A stretch of 64,000 nucleotides of DNA from Asanoa iriomotensis (GTDB lineage: Bacteria; Actinomycetota; Actinomycetes; Mycobacteriales; Micromonosporaceae), in contig NZ_BONC01000008.1 of the NCBI RefSeq assembly GCF_016862515.1, forward strand, positions 62,001 through 126,000, given 5' to 3'. Each line of letters begins with the position of its first letter. Within the stretch, counting starts at the first letter, position 1. The notes below the pieces were generated by a model. The model saw nothing but the letters and a program-made list of their open reading frames with translations. It did not search any database and was not told where the DNA came from. Made by a program: the position numbers and the translations under genes. Positions 26,800-36,035 of this stretch are shown piece by piece.

Positions 26800-29700
26800 A
26801 TGGGCATCCAGGTCGTCAAGGGAGACATCGGCACCGGCGCCGGCCGGGCCCAAGGCGTGCCCGGTCTGCGCGTGGACCTGTGGGAGCGCACTCCGACCGG
26901 TGACCGCCACGCCGCCACGACGCTCACCGACCATGCTGGACAGTTCACTGTGGCGGTCGACGACGCGACGGGTGCGCTGACGGCCGTGGTGACCGACCGG
27001 CACGGCACGCAAGTGCACCGGGGGCCGCTGGAGGCCGCGCGGTCGATCGGCGTCAGCCCGGAGGCGCTCGCCGCCCACCTGGCGGAACCGATCCTGATCG
27101 ACCGGGGCGCGCCGCCGCTCGATCCCGACGGCCTCGTGCACGCGCTCCGCGAGCTGATGACGGTGGCCCTGCCGCACTGGAGCCCGGCGGCGCTCGACCG
27201 GGTGTTCGTCGACCTGCGCTGCCCGATCCCCGGCACGGCCACGTTCGCGGCGCTGGGCCGGGAGGCGCAGCGGGTGCTCGACGGCGATGCGCGCGCGGGC
27301 GTCGCGTTCGCGGCCATGCTGGGTGGGAGCGCCGAACCCGCGGGCGGCGCGCCCTGCGCGGGGTGCGCGGGCACTCGTGCGTCTGTTGCAAGAGAGGACC
27401 CGGCGCCGCTGTACGACCGCGTGGAGCCGTACGTCGCGGCGGACCATTCCGTGCCGTTGATCGCCGCGGCCGCCCTCCTGGAGGCTAGCGGCAAGTTCGG
27501 CGGCGGACTCGTCCTCGGCGTCGTCGACCGGCTCTGCTCCCTCGAACGGCTCGGCCAGATCCACCTTCTCGCGCTCGAGGTGGCCGGCGACCGGGCGGCG
27601 CTCGGGAACCGCCTCGAAGGGCTGCTCGGGCCTGGCGGCCCGTTCCCGGAGTGTCCGCGCGGCCCGAAGCTCCCGGACCTGCCCGTGCCCGCGTTCTGCG
27701 AACCGCTGCGCCGCTGCGGCGACGCCGCCGGCGGTACGTTCGGCGGTGTCGCGTCCTATGTGATCAACGCGGTGTCGCCACCGGTCGCCTGCCCCGGCGA
27801 CACGGTGACGCTGTCCGGCTTCGGGTTCGGCTCCATACCGGGCACCGTGAGCTTCGGCGGCGCGACCGCGACCGCGTCGGCGTGGAGCGACACGTCGATC
27901 ACCGTCACGGCGCCCGCCGGTGCCCGCAACCCGCTGGGCCTCATCCTGCCCACCCAGAAGTACCTGATCTGCGGTCGTCTCGTGGAGGCGCGCCCGACCG
28001 GCACGGTGACCGCCGACTTCGCGATCGGCGTCCCGGTGATCGAGGCGTTCTTCGCCGGCTCGCCGTGGAACAACCCGTACTGCGTGGAGCCCGGCGCGCC
28101 GATCCCGCTCCAGTGGCGGGTCAGCGGCGCCAACCACGTCCGGGTCGAGGTGCGCGACCAGAACGGCACGGTCGTGGCCGCCAGCGACCCGGCGCCGGCG
28201 CACGGCATCTTCGCGTCGCTCACCGCGGCACAGACAAACGCGACGACGACCTGGACGGCCCGGATCACGGCGTCCGGTGTCTGCGGCGGCCCCGCGCAGG
28301 CGCAGGTCGCGATCAGGATCACCCGCGACCCGATGCTGGTGATCTCCGGGATCGAGGTGACACAGGCGATCCAGCACTTCCAGTCGTACGCGCATCTCAC
28401 CGACGCCGCAGACCGCGGTCCGGACAACAGCCTCGTCCTGGCGGCGGGCAAGGCCGCGTTCGTGCGGGTCTATCCCCAGTCGGTCCGTGATCCCGCGTTC
28501 AACCAGGGGATCCTCGGGCAGATCGACGGCAGCCTGACCGTCGAGCGGCTCGGCGCGAACGGCGTGTGGCAGCCGGTCCCGGACGTCACACCGACCGGCG
28601 CGCCCCTGTTCGTGACGACGGGCGCCCGGCCGGTCACCTTCCGGGCCAGCGACACCTACGACGACCGCCGCCGGAACCTCCCCCGCAGCCTCAACTGGAT
28701 CATCCCCGCCGGCGTCATGACCGGTCGCCTGCGGATCGGCGTGGCCGTCCGGACCGGCGAGGAGCTGTGCGGGCGGCCGCCCGTGACGGGTGCGGTCGAG
28801 GTCAGCACCATCGTCCGCCAACTGCGGATCGCCGTGGTGCGGGTCGGCTACGACGGCCCGCCGAGCGCGACCTCCCCGGCCGGCACACCGGCGATCACGG
28901 TCGCCGCGCCGCCGCTGGGCAACGTGAACGCGACGGCCGGCTACACCCTGGCCACCTACCCCGTCGACGCGCAGTTGACCGTCCGCGACGCCGGCACGGC
29001 CACCGCGACGCTGCCGCTCGACGACCCGGTCACCACTCCCGGCGGGTGCACACCGAACTGGGGATCGCTGCTCAGCCTGGTCCAGACCGCCCGCACGAAC
29101 GACGGCAACCAGCCCGGGTTCTTCTACTACGGCCTGATCGGCAGCGGCACGCCCGTCGGCATGGTGATCGGCTGCGAGGGCAGCACCGCGGCCGGCTTCG
29201 ACGGCAACGGCACCACCCTCGCCCACGAACTGGGTCACGCGCTCGGCCGCCCACACGCACCGTGCGGGAACGTCGGCGCCTTCGACGCCGGCTACCCGTT
29301 CTACGAGCCGCACGACGCCGCGCCGCCGGTGCCACCGGCGCTGCGGGCGAGCGCCTCGATCGGCGAGTACGGCCTCGACATCAGGAGCGGCACGATCATG
29401 CATCCGGCCACCAACCACGACTTCATGTCGTACTGTGGCCCGAGATGGGTGTCGATCCGCGGGCACGACCTCTCCGCGAACGCCCCGCTCCTCGGCGCCC
29501 CCGCTCCGACCGCGGTCGCCATGGAAGGAGCCGCCATGGCCGGTGACGCGGGACCGGTCGACGTGGTCAGCGTGATCGGTCAGTTCGGCGGGGACGGCCG
29601 GCTGCACATCGAGTCCGTAGCCCGGGTGACCACCCACACCGACCTGCCCGGATGGCTGACCCACGAGGCGGTCGCCGAACTGCTCGACGACGCCGGCACC

Positions 29701-30423
29701 GTGCTGTCGAGCGCCCGGGTCCGGGTGCGGAGCACCACGGCGGCCTGCGGGTGCTCCGGTGCGGCCGGCGCGGCCGGGCCGTCGGACGCCGAGCCTGGTC
29801 CGAGCGTCTTCCAGGCGTTCCTGCCGCCGGCCCCGGAGGCCGTGGTCCTCCGGGTCCGCGTGGGCGACGACCGCCACGACGAGCGGCGGGCGCGCGCGTT
29901 CCCACCGCGGGTCGCGGTCACCTCATCCACTGTGGAGCGTGACGGCGTCCGGCTCACCTGGTCGGCGGAGCTCGCCCCGGACGCGACGCCGGAGGTGTGG
30001 ATCCAGGCGGCCGAGCGCGGCCGCGACCGCTGGCGCGGTGTCACGGTCGACGCGGGTGACGGCGCGGCGACGATCCCGCTGTCCGCCCTGCCGGCCGGTC
30101 GCACCCGCCTGCGGGTGCTGCTGCACGACGGCTTCTCGACCGCGCAGGCCACCGGCCCCGTGATCGACCTGCCGGCGCGCGAGCCGACCGTGTCGATCGT
30201 CCACCCGCCGGACGGGGCCGTCGTCGACCCGGACGCGCCCGGTCTCGCGTGGGCGGCCACCCTCGACACCGCGGAGCCGGTCACCTGGCTGCTCGACGGC
30301 GCCACCATCGGCACCGGCGTCCAGCTGCCCCTGCCGGCGCTGGCACCGGGTGCCGCGCACACGCTGGAAGCGCGCGTGGCCGGGGCGTCGGCGACCGTGA
30401 CGTTCCGGGCCGGCGACCGCTGA
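26800..30423 (+). CDS. Large metzincin-like zinc metalloprotease with TIG domain, no signal peptide
   Basis: 1207 residues from ATG 26800 behind GAGGAG. Visible parts: an N-terminal transthyretin/carboxypeptidase-regulatory-like beta domain (1-85), a Cys-containing helical region (90-310), an IPT/TIG-like domain (about 320-400), a second beta domain, the zinc motif HELGHALGRPH (His809, Glu810, His813, His819) and a Met-turn FMSY with Met876, then Ig-like beta domains. This is a complete metzincin site (HExxHxxGxxH plus Met-turn). There is no signal peptide or membrane anchor although the domain style is extracellular, so export by a non-classical route, or loading as a cargo, is possible. Natural substrate unknown. 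Confidence 0.87.
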   Translation: MGIQVVKGDIGTGAGRAQGVPGLRVDLWERTPTGDRHAATTLTDHAGQFTVAVDDATGALTAVVTDRHGTQVHRGPLEAARSIGVSPEALAAHLAEPILIDRGAPPLDPDGLVHALRELMTVALPHWSPAALDRVFVDLRCPIPGTATFAALGREAQRVLDGDARAGVAFAAMLGGSAEPAGGAPCAGCAGTRASVAREDPAPLYDRVEPYVAADHSVPLIAAAALLEASGKFGGGLVLGVVDRLCSLERLGQIHLLALEVAGDRAALGNRLEGLLGPGGPFPECPRGPKLPDLPVPAFCEPLRRCGDAAGGTFGGVASYVINAVSPPVACPGDTVTLSGFGFGSIPGTVSFGGATATASAWSDTSITVTAPAGARNPLGLILPTQKYLICGRLVEARPTGTVTADFAIGVPVIEAFFAGSPWNNPYCVEPGAPIPLQWRVSGANHVRVEVRDQNGTVVAASDPAPAHGIFASLTAAQTNATTTWTARITASGVCGGPAQAQVAIRITRDPMLVISGIEVTQAIQHFQSYAHLTDAADRGPDNSLVLAAGKAAFVRVYPQSVRDPAFNQGILGQIDGSLTVERLGANGVWQPVPDVTPTGAPLFVTTGARPVTFRASDTYDDRRRNLPRSLNWIIPAGVMTGRLRIGVAVRTGEELCGRPPVTGAVEVSTIVRQLRIAVVRVGYDGPPSATSPAGTPAITVAAPPLGNVNATAGYTLATYPVDAQLTVRDAGTATATLPLDDPVTTPGGCTPNWGSLLSLVQTARTNDGNQPGFFYYGLIGSGTPVGMVIGCEGSTAAGFDGNGTTLAHELGHALGRPHAPCGNVGAFDAGYPFYEPHDAAPPVPPALRASASIGEYGLDIRSGTIMHPATNHDFMSYCGPRWVSIRGHDLSANAPLLGAPAPTAVAMEGAAMAGDAGPVDVVSVIGQFGGDGRLHIESVARVTTHTDLPGWLTHEAVAELLDDAGTVLSSARVRVRSTTAACGCSGAAGAAGPSDAEPGPSVFQAFLPPAPEAVVLRVRVGDDRHDERRARAFPPRVAVTSSTVERDGVRLTWSAELAPDATPEVWIQAAERGRDRWRGVTVDAGDGAATIPLSALPAGRTRLRVLLHDGFSTAQATGPVIDLPAREPTVSIVHPPDGAVVDPDAPGLAWAATLDTAEPVTWLLDGATIGTGVQLPLPALAPGAAHTLEARVAGASATVTFRAGDR

Positions 30424-30424
30424 C

Positions 30425-32422
30425 TCAGCCGAGCAGCTCCGGGCGCCGCCACTGTTCGCCCTTGACGTGCTGGGCCAGGAACGCGAGCACGGTCGCGTAC
30501 CAGGCCTTGGCGTTGCCGGGTTTGAGGATCCAGTGGTTCTCGTCGGGGAAGTAGAGGAACTTGTGTCGGTCGTCCCCCGACCGCGACAGCAGGTCCCACC
30601 AGAGGCGCAGGGCCTCGCCGATCGGGACGCGGTAGTCCTTGTCGCCGTGGATGACCAGCATCGGCGTCGTGATCGCGTCGACGAAGGCGTGCGGTGAGTT
30701 GGCCGCCAGGCGCTCGGCGGTGAACTCGCGCGCCCAGTAGAACGCCGCGTCCGTCGTGGTCATCATCTGGTCGAGCGCCCACAGGGACGCGTGCGTGACG
30801 ATCGCGTCGAACCGGTCGGTGTGCCCGGCGATCCAGTTGGCCATGTAGCCGCCGAACGAGCCGCCCATCGCCGCGGTCCGCGTCTCGTCGACGTCCGGGC
30901 GCGCCACGGCGGCGTCGGTGAGAGCCAGCAGGTCCGTGTACGGCGCGTCGCCCCAGCTCCCCCAGCCACGCTTGACGAACTCGTGCCCGTAGCCGGTGGA
31001 CAGCGCCGGGTCCGGCATCAGCACCGCGTAGCCGTGCGCGACCGCGATCCACGGGTTCCAGCGCCAGGTCCACCCGTTCCAGGAGCCGAGCGGACCGCCG
31101 TGGATCCAGAGCAGCAGGGGCGCGGGCCCGTCCGTGCGCGGCAGCGCGAGCCAGGCACGCAGCGGGGTGCCGTCGGCGGCGGTGGCGGTGACCTCCGCGA
31201 CGCGGCCCGGCACCTGGATGGGCTCGGCCGGTCCCGGGAGCGGCTCCACGCCCGTCGCGGCGCCCAGCGGCACCCGGACCGGGGTGGGCGGGCTGTCGAT
31301 CGCGTTGCGCAGCGCGTAGACCCAGCGCCCGTCCGGCGCGATCCGGATGTCGGTGTAGGCGCCGTCGTCCTGGGTCAGCCGGGTGACCTCGCCGGTGGTG
31401 GCGTCGACCCGCCACAGTGGCGCGCGCCCGCTGTCGTCGGCCGCCACGACCAGCGCGGCACCGTCCGGCGTCCAGCGCGTGCCGTAGGGCACCCTGTCCC
31501 ACGCCTCGGTGAGGTCGTGCGCCGGCCCGCCGTCGAGCGGCAGGACGGCCAGCCAGGCGTCGCCGGGATCGTCCGCCGAGGACCGTCGCCGGACGACGAC
31601 GGCGACGCGGGCGCCGTCGGGCGAGACCCGCGGGGTGCTGTATCCGTGGCCCGCGTCGTCGGCGAGCACGCGCCGATCGCCGGTAGCGGTGTCGATCGCC
31701 ACCAGCGTGGACCGCTCCGACCCGGCGGGCTCCGCGACCGTCCAGGTGACGACGACGGTGCGGCCGTCGGGGGCGACGTCCCATTCGCTGTCGTCGTGGA
31801 TCGCCCGCCCGACGTGGCCGGTGAGGTCACGGAATCGCAGCTCGCCGTCCCCGAGATCGGCGGCCAGCAGGCGGGACCGGTCCGGCCCGAGGTCATGGTC
31901 CCAGCGGCGGATCGGGTACTCCTCGTGGAGGATCGCCGAGACGCCCGCGTCCTTGCGCTTCTTGCGGGCCTCCTTGTCGGCCGCCGGGTCGGCGGACGCG
32001 GGCAGCAGCGGCGAGCCGGCCACGACGGTCCCGTCGGCGCTGACGAGCACGCCGTGGACGCCGCCGGGCAGCTTCGCGATGACCCGGGCGTCGCCGCCGG
32101 CGGCCGGCTGCAGCCACAGCGCCGCGCGTGCGTCGTCGTCGGGCTCGGCGTCCGGGTCCGGCCGGGCCGAGGTGAACAGCAGGTCGCCGGCGGGCGTGAA
32201 GGCGGCCGCGGCCTCGCCCTTGACGCTGCGGGTCAGGCGCCGCGCCGGCCGGTCGCCGTCGGGGTCGACCTCCCACAGGGCCGTGCTGTAGCGGGTGTTC
32301 TCGCGGTCGGGCGTCGCCACACCGACGACGAGCCGGCGACCGTCGGGCGAGAGCCACAACCCGCCAAGACGAGGCAGCCGAACGTACGCGTCGAGGTCGA
32401 GGAAAGGATCAGCGCTCTGCAC
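30425..32422 (-). CDS. S9-family prolyl oligopeptidase/acylaminoacyl peptidase
   Basis: 665 residues, cytosolic. An N-terminal beta-propeller (repeats such as WLSPDGRRLVVGVA and VSPDGARVAVVV) covers an alpha/beta-hydrolase domain with Ser522 (GGSFGGY), Asp596 (GDKDYRVP) and His630 (DENHWI) as catalytic triad. Cleaves short peptides or acyl-amino acids. Start GTG 32422 after AAAGG. Converges on the metalloprotease gene with one base between the stops. Confidence 0.94.
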   Translation of the reverse strand: MQSADPFLDLDAYVRLPRLGGLWLSPDGRRLVVGVATPDRENTRYSTALWEVDPDGDRPARRLTRSVKGEAAAAFTPAGDLLFTSARPDPDAEPDDDARAALWLQPAAGGDARVIAKLPGGVHGVLVSADGTVVAGSPLLPASADPAADKEARKKRKDAGVSAILHEEYPIRRWDHDLGPDRSRLLAADLGDGELRFRDLTGHVGRAIHDDSEWDVAPDGRTVVVTWTVAEPAGSERSTLVAIDTATGDRRVLADDAGHGYSTPRVSPDGARVAVVVRRRSSADDPGDAWLAVLPLDGGPAHDLTEAWDRVPYGTRWTPDGAALVVAADDSGRAPLWRVDATTGEVTRLTQDDGAYTDIRIAPDGRWVYALRNAIDSPPTPVRVPLGAATGVEPLPGPAEPIQVPGRVAEVTATAADGTPLRAWLALPRTDGPAPLLLWIHGGPLGSWNGWTWRWNPWIAVAHGYAVLMPDPALSTGYGHEFVKRGWGSWGDAPYTDLLALTDAAVARPDVDETRTAAMGGSFGGYMANWIAGHTDRFDAIVTHASLWALDQMMTTTDAAFYWAREFTAERLAANSPHAFVDAITTPMLVIHGDKDYRVPIGEALRLWWDLLSRSGDDRHKFLYFPDENHWILKPGNAKAWYATVLAFLAQHVKGEQWRRPELLG

Positions 32423-32462
32423 CGGGCCTTTCTACCATTGCGCGGCCCGCGATGATGGACTC

Positions 32463-33506
32463 ATGGTTGTCGAACTGGGCCCGTATCCGCTGTGCGACCG
32501 GTGCCGGCGGACCAACGGCGGGCTGGTCGCGACCCGCCACCGGCAGGTGCACGTCAGCGTGGCGGGCCAGGAGGCCTGCGTCGACCAGGGCTTGGCCGGC
32601 GTGATCGCGGCACTGTGGCCGCTGTGCAGCACGCGCGCCTGTTGCGAGGACGACGATGGGCGGGCCTACGTCGTGCCGACCGCCGACACGGCGAACGCCG
32701 CGGAGAGCGCGTTGGTCGCCCTCGGACTCGATGTCGAACGAACCGCGGACGGCACGCTCCGCTTCACGCTTCCCGCGACGCCCTCCAGGACGGTGCGGCC
32801 GGACCTGTCGGTCGACGGCGACTTCCTGGTCGCGGTGGACGTGGCTCGCCGCGCGGTCGCCGAGGCGGCCGAACAACTGGGCCGGCACACCGTGGGCATC
32901 GAACATCCGCGAGTCACGGAGGCCCGGAACCAGCTTGCCGCCGCGCAGGAATGGCTGACGGTCGCGATGGTCCGGCGGGTCAGCGTGTTCCGCGGACCGA
33001 GCGGCACCCTGCGGCCCGGTGGCATCGTCCTGCACGTCGGGCTGCTGGCTGCGGCGTGTTGGGGCGCCGCCTCCGCGGCCGGCTTCGTCGCGGGGGGATC
33101 GACGGCGTGGACGCTGGTCGGCGGCGTCGCCGGCGTGATCGCCGTCCTCGTGCCGATCATGCTGCTGACCAACTTCCTCGAAAACCGGGTCGGTCGGTGG
33201 ACGGTCGCGCGGATCCTGCGGAAACGCGGCGAAGCCGCTCATGCCGAGCCACCTTGGCCCGGCGTGTTCGTTCCGGTGGATCGCGCGCTGGTCGACATCC
33301 GGAAGTCCGTCGACGCGGTGCGGCGCGGCGTCGCGGAGATCGCCGAGCGACACATGCGCGGCCGGGGTCACCAGCCCCCGGCGGCCCCGGTGTTCCTCGC
33401 CTACCAGGCATTCGACTTCGAGACGCGCGCCACGGCCGAGGCAGACCTGGCCCTGTGCCAGGCGTCCGACGCCATCCGCATCTGGCTCGAAGCGCCACAG
33501 GGGTAA
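32463..33506 (+). CDS. Unrecognised Cys-motif membrane protein, cassette copy 1 (protein A)
   Basis: 347 residues; I do not recognise a named family. N-terminal 65 residues carry Cys11, Cys14, Cys39, Cys60 and Cys61 with His26 and His30 (LCDRC ... TRHRQVHV ... CVDQGL ... CCEDD), which looks like a zinc-ribbon or redox site. A soluble segment follows, then a membrane hairpin (about 180-240, GGIVLHVGLLAAACWGAASA and WTLVGGVAGVIAVLVPIMLL) and a helical C-terminus ending AEADLALCQASDAIRIWL. Same length as, and strongly similar in the first 100 residues to, the protein at 42184-43227. Followed after 3 bases by protein B. A -10-like TACCAT stands at 32433. Confidence 0.85.
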   Translation: MVVELGPYPLCDRCRRTNGGLVATRHRQVHVSVAGQEACVDQGLAGVIAALWPLCSTRACCEDDDGRAYVVPTADTANAAESALVALGLDVERTADGTLRFTLPATPSRTVRPDLSVDGDFLVAVDVARRAVAEAAEQLGRHTVGIEHPRVTEARNQLAAAQEWLTVAMVRRVSVFRGPSGTLRPGGIVLHVGLLAAACWGAASAAGFVAGGSTAWTLVGGVAGVIAVLVPIMLLTNFLENRVGRWTVARILRKRGEAAHAEPPWPGVFVPVDRALVDIRKSVDAVRRGVAEIAERHMRGRGHQPPAAPVFLAYQAFDFETRATAEADLALCQASDAIRIWLEAPQG

Positions 33507-33509
33507 CCG

Positions 33510-34031
33510 ATGACCACCGACCCTTACGAGATCGCGTCGCGACTGCGGAACGCAGCGGTCCGCGCACGGACGCTCAGCGGCGACTTCCAGCACACCTGGT
33601 GGTTCGGCGGCCCCAACCGTTCCACAGCCGTCGCGAACCTCGAACGTGCCGCCGCCCACCTCGACCAAGCCGCGGCGGCGCTCGCCGGGTCGGCGCCGCC
33701 GGCCAAACGCGTGATGATCGCCTCCGCGGTGAGCACCGGGACCTGGGCCGCGGTGACGGCGGCGGTGCTGCTGGTAATTCCCGACCCGGGTCTCCCCGAA
33801 GTCATCGTCGGCGCCGTCCTGGCCGGCTTCCTCGCGGCGGACATTCTCGGTCGGGTCAGGTCCAAGGTTCGCCTTCGCCGACTCACCGCCGAACCCGCCG
33901 TCCCACCGACGGTCCCGGCCGCCGAACGCTTACGCCAAATCCGGGCGGCGGTCGACGAGTTGCTCCCCGCCGCCGAGCATAACGAAGCCGCCGTCGAACA
34001 CGTGCGTGGCGCACAGGTCTGGCTCGCCTAG
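33510..34031 (+). CDS. Unrecognised small membrane protein, cassette copy 1 (protein B)
   Basis: 173 residues. An amphipathic N-terminus with a FGGP loop (HTWWFGGPNRSTAVANLERA), a membrane hairpin (about 67-115: VMIASAVSTGTWAAVTAAVL, then PEVIVGAVLAGFLAADILG), and a helical tail (ERLRQIRAAVDELLPAAEHN). It is a paralogue of the protein at 41634-42179: both share FGGP, A-NLERAA, IPDPG.PE and the tail pattern. The 3-base gap after protein A implies they work together, probably as a membrane complex. Its stop overlaps the convergent ADP-ribosylglycohydrolase gene. Confidence 0.85.
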   Translation: MTTDPYEIASRLRNAAVRARTLSGDFQHTWWFGGPNRSTAVANLERAAAHLDQAAAALAGSAPPAKRVMIASAVSTGTWAAVTAAVLLVIPDPGLPEVIVGAVLAGFLAADILGRVRSKVRLRRLTAEPAVPPTVPAAERLRQIRAAVDELLPAAEHNEAAVEHVRGAQVWLA

Positions 34032-36028
34032 GTGACGGGTTGGATCGAGACGGCCTGCGTCGCCGTGCGGCCCTGCTCGACCAGCAGGGCGACGCCGCCG
34101 CAGGACAGGGCGGTGTCGTCGAGGTCGAACAGCTCGGCGCCGTCGAGCGTGGCGGTGATGCGGGAGCCCGCGACCCGCAGCGTCAGGCGGTGGGTCTCGC
34201 CGAACTCCCACGTGTACGGCGTGGCCGCGAGCACGGTCGGCTCCGGGCCGTCGAGGTGGCGGACCAGCTCGACCCGGTCGCGGCCGGCCAGCCGCAACGC
34301 GTAGTAGCGGCGCAGGCCCTGCACCCGGGCGGCCAGGCCGACCGCCTCGGCCAGGTGCGGGGTGACGTCGGCGGTCACCGTGTAGTCCCGCCATTCCCGG
34401 TCGCCCTGGATGAGCAGGCCCGTGCCGCGGTTCTGGACGAGCCGGAACGGCTCGGGCCAGTGCTGGTCCCAGCGGTCGACGGCCTTGACCCAGGCCCGCC
34501 GCCACATGGCGTCGCCGCGTTGCCCCGTGAGCGTGACCGTGGGCGCGCCGTCCCAGGTCAGCGACTCCAGCGCCACCGGCCCGGTGGTGCGCAGGCCGAC
34601 GTAGACGACGGGCTGGCCGCCGACGTCCGGCACGGTCCAGGCGGTGTCGCCGGGCGGACCGTCGACCCAGGCCAGTGTGCCGTCATCGGCGGCGTAGTGC
34701 GCGATCGTCAGCCGGAAGCCGGATCCGCCCGAGACCCTGGCCCGTAGCGTCTGTCCGCTGTAGAGGGTCGGGCTGGCAATCAGCCCGTAGCCCGGCATGT
34801 CCAGCGCCTCCGGCGGGATGAACGTCGGCGTGGCGACGGTGCCGGCGCCGTCGATCGCCAGGCGGCCGCCGGGGTTGTGCACGGTCGCGTCGCCGGCGAG
34901 CACGGTGAAGCCCTGGACGCTGCCCGGCAGCGCGAAGTGGAACCGCGCTCCCCCGGTCAGGTCGCGGGCCGGCTGCCCGGCCCAGGCCCGCCCGTGGCCC
35001 GCCAGGGTCAGCGCCTCGCGGGCCGCGTCGGTGACCGTCGAACCGCCGTCGGTGCTCGGCAGGTACATCCGGTCGGCGACCGGGCCCCGGTAGTCCGGCC
35101 CGGCCTCGATGCCGGCCACGCCGCCGAACACGCCGCAGATCGCGCCGACGTCGCCGGCGTTGGAGTCGGTGTCCCAGCCGGAGGTGTTGACCACGGTCAT
35201 CGCCGCCGGGTACGCGCCCCGACTGCGGGCCACCGCGTGGATGACGGTCGCGTGGTTCGGCACGACGTGGCAGTTGCCGCCGTAGCGGTGGTAGCCGTAG
35301 CGCTCGTCGATCCGGTCCCGGGTCGTGGTCCACTCCGCGTCGGCGGCGGTCCACTCGCGCACGTCGTCGACCACCCGGCGGATCAGGCTGTCGGCGGGGA
35401 TCAGCCCCGTCGCGACGTCGAGCAGCTTGTCCATGTCGGTCTCGGTGAACGCGCCGGCGACCAGCGCCGCGACCACCCGGGCCGCGTGCACGGACTCGCC
35501 GTCGTGGCTGACCCGGGCGGCCCGCTCGACCAGGTCGGCGGCCGCCTCCGGGTCGCCGGGGCGGGTCATCGCGAAGCCCTCGACGAAGATCTGCGCGCCG
35601 ACCTGCTCGGCCACGACCAGCCCGTTGCGGGCGATGCTGCCGCTGTCGGGCGCCCGTACGCCATCCTTGAGGTTCAGGAATGCGGTGTGCTCGGTGGAGT
35701 TGCCGACCCCGCCCCACCACAGCACGGAGATGCCTTCGAGGATCTCGTTGAGCCACACGTCGCCGATCTGGGCGGAGGTCGGCTCGATGCCATGGTCGCG
35801 CAGTGCCCTCGGGAACACGAACGTGCCGCTGATGTCGTCGTCGGTGACGACCAGCAGGTGGTTCTTCAGCACGAGGTCGGTCCGGTGGTTGACGTAGCCG
35901 GTGATCTCGCCGAGCTCACGGGTGATCCGCTCGTGCGTCCAGCCCTCGAACGGGCGGCCGAGGTAGACCGCGATGGCCTTGCCGAGCACGCCGGCGTAGA
36001 CGCGCTCCTCGTAGTCGGTAGGGAACAT
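34028..36028 (-). CDS. ADP-ribosylglycohydrolase-family protein with C-terminal beta-sandwich domain
   Basis: 666 residues from ATG 36028. The N-terminal 350 residues form the DraG/ARH-like fold: VLGKAIAVYLGRPFEGW, TDDDISGTFVFPRAL, and the di-magnesium signature WDTDSNAGDVGAICGVFGGVAG. The remainder contains a beta-rich middle and a laminin-G/DUF1080-like C-terminal domain (about 495-666), which is not part of classic ARH enzymes and suggests binding of a glycan or other polymer. Next to ribokinase, so it may release ribose from N- or O-glycosides such as nucleosides or ADP-ribosyl groups. Seven bases follow the ribokinase stop. Confidence 0.88.
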   Translation of the reverse strand: MFPTDYEERVYAGVLGKAIAVYLGRPFEGWTHERITRELGEITGYVNHRTDLVLKNHLLVVTDDDISGTFVFPRALRDHGIEPTSAQIGDVWLNEILEGISVLWWGGVGNSTEHTAFLNLKDGVRAPDSGSIARNGLVVAEQVGAQIFVEGFAMTRPGDPEAAADLVERAARVSHDGESVHAARVVAALVAGAFTETDMDKLLDVATGLIPADSLIRRVVDDVREWTAADAEWTTTRDRIDERYGYHRYGGNCHVVPNHATVIHAVARSRGAYPAAMTVVNTSGWDTDSNAGDVGAICGVFGGVAGIEAGPDYRGPVADRMYLPSTDGGSTVTDAAREALTLAGHGRAWAGQPARDLTGGARFHFALPGSVQGFTVLAGDATVHNPGGRLAIDGAGTVATPTFIPPEALDMPGYGLIASPTLYSGQTLRARVSGGSGFRLTIAHYAADDGTLAWVDGPPGDTAWTVPDVGGQPVVYVGLRTTGPVALESLTWDGAPTVTLTGQRGDAMWRRAWVKAVDRWDQHWPEPFRLVQNRGTGLLIQGDREWRDYTVTADVTPHLAEAVGLAARVQGLRRYYALRLAGRDRVELVRHLDGPEPTVLAATPYTWEFGETHRLTLRVAGSRITATLDGAELFDLDDTALSCGGVALLVEQGRTATQAVSIQPVT

Positions 36029-36035
36029 CAGACAG

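Noticed and set aside
26692-29877. A 1061-codon open frame antisense to the metalloprotease gene
   Set aside because: Low-complexity Arg/Gly/Ala/Asp translation without motifs; it mirrors codon bias of the plus-strand gene, whose zinc site and domains are clear.
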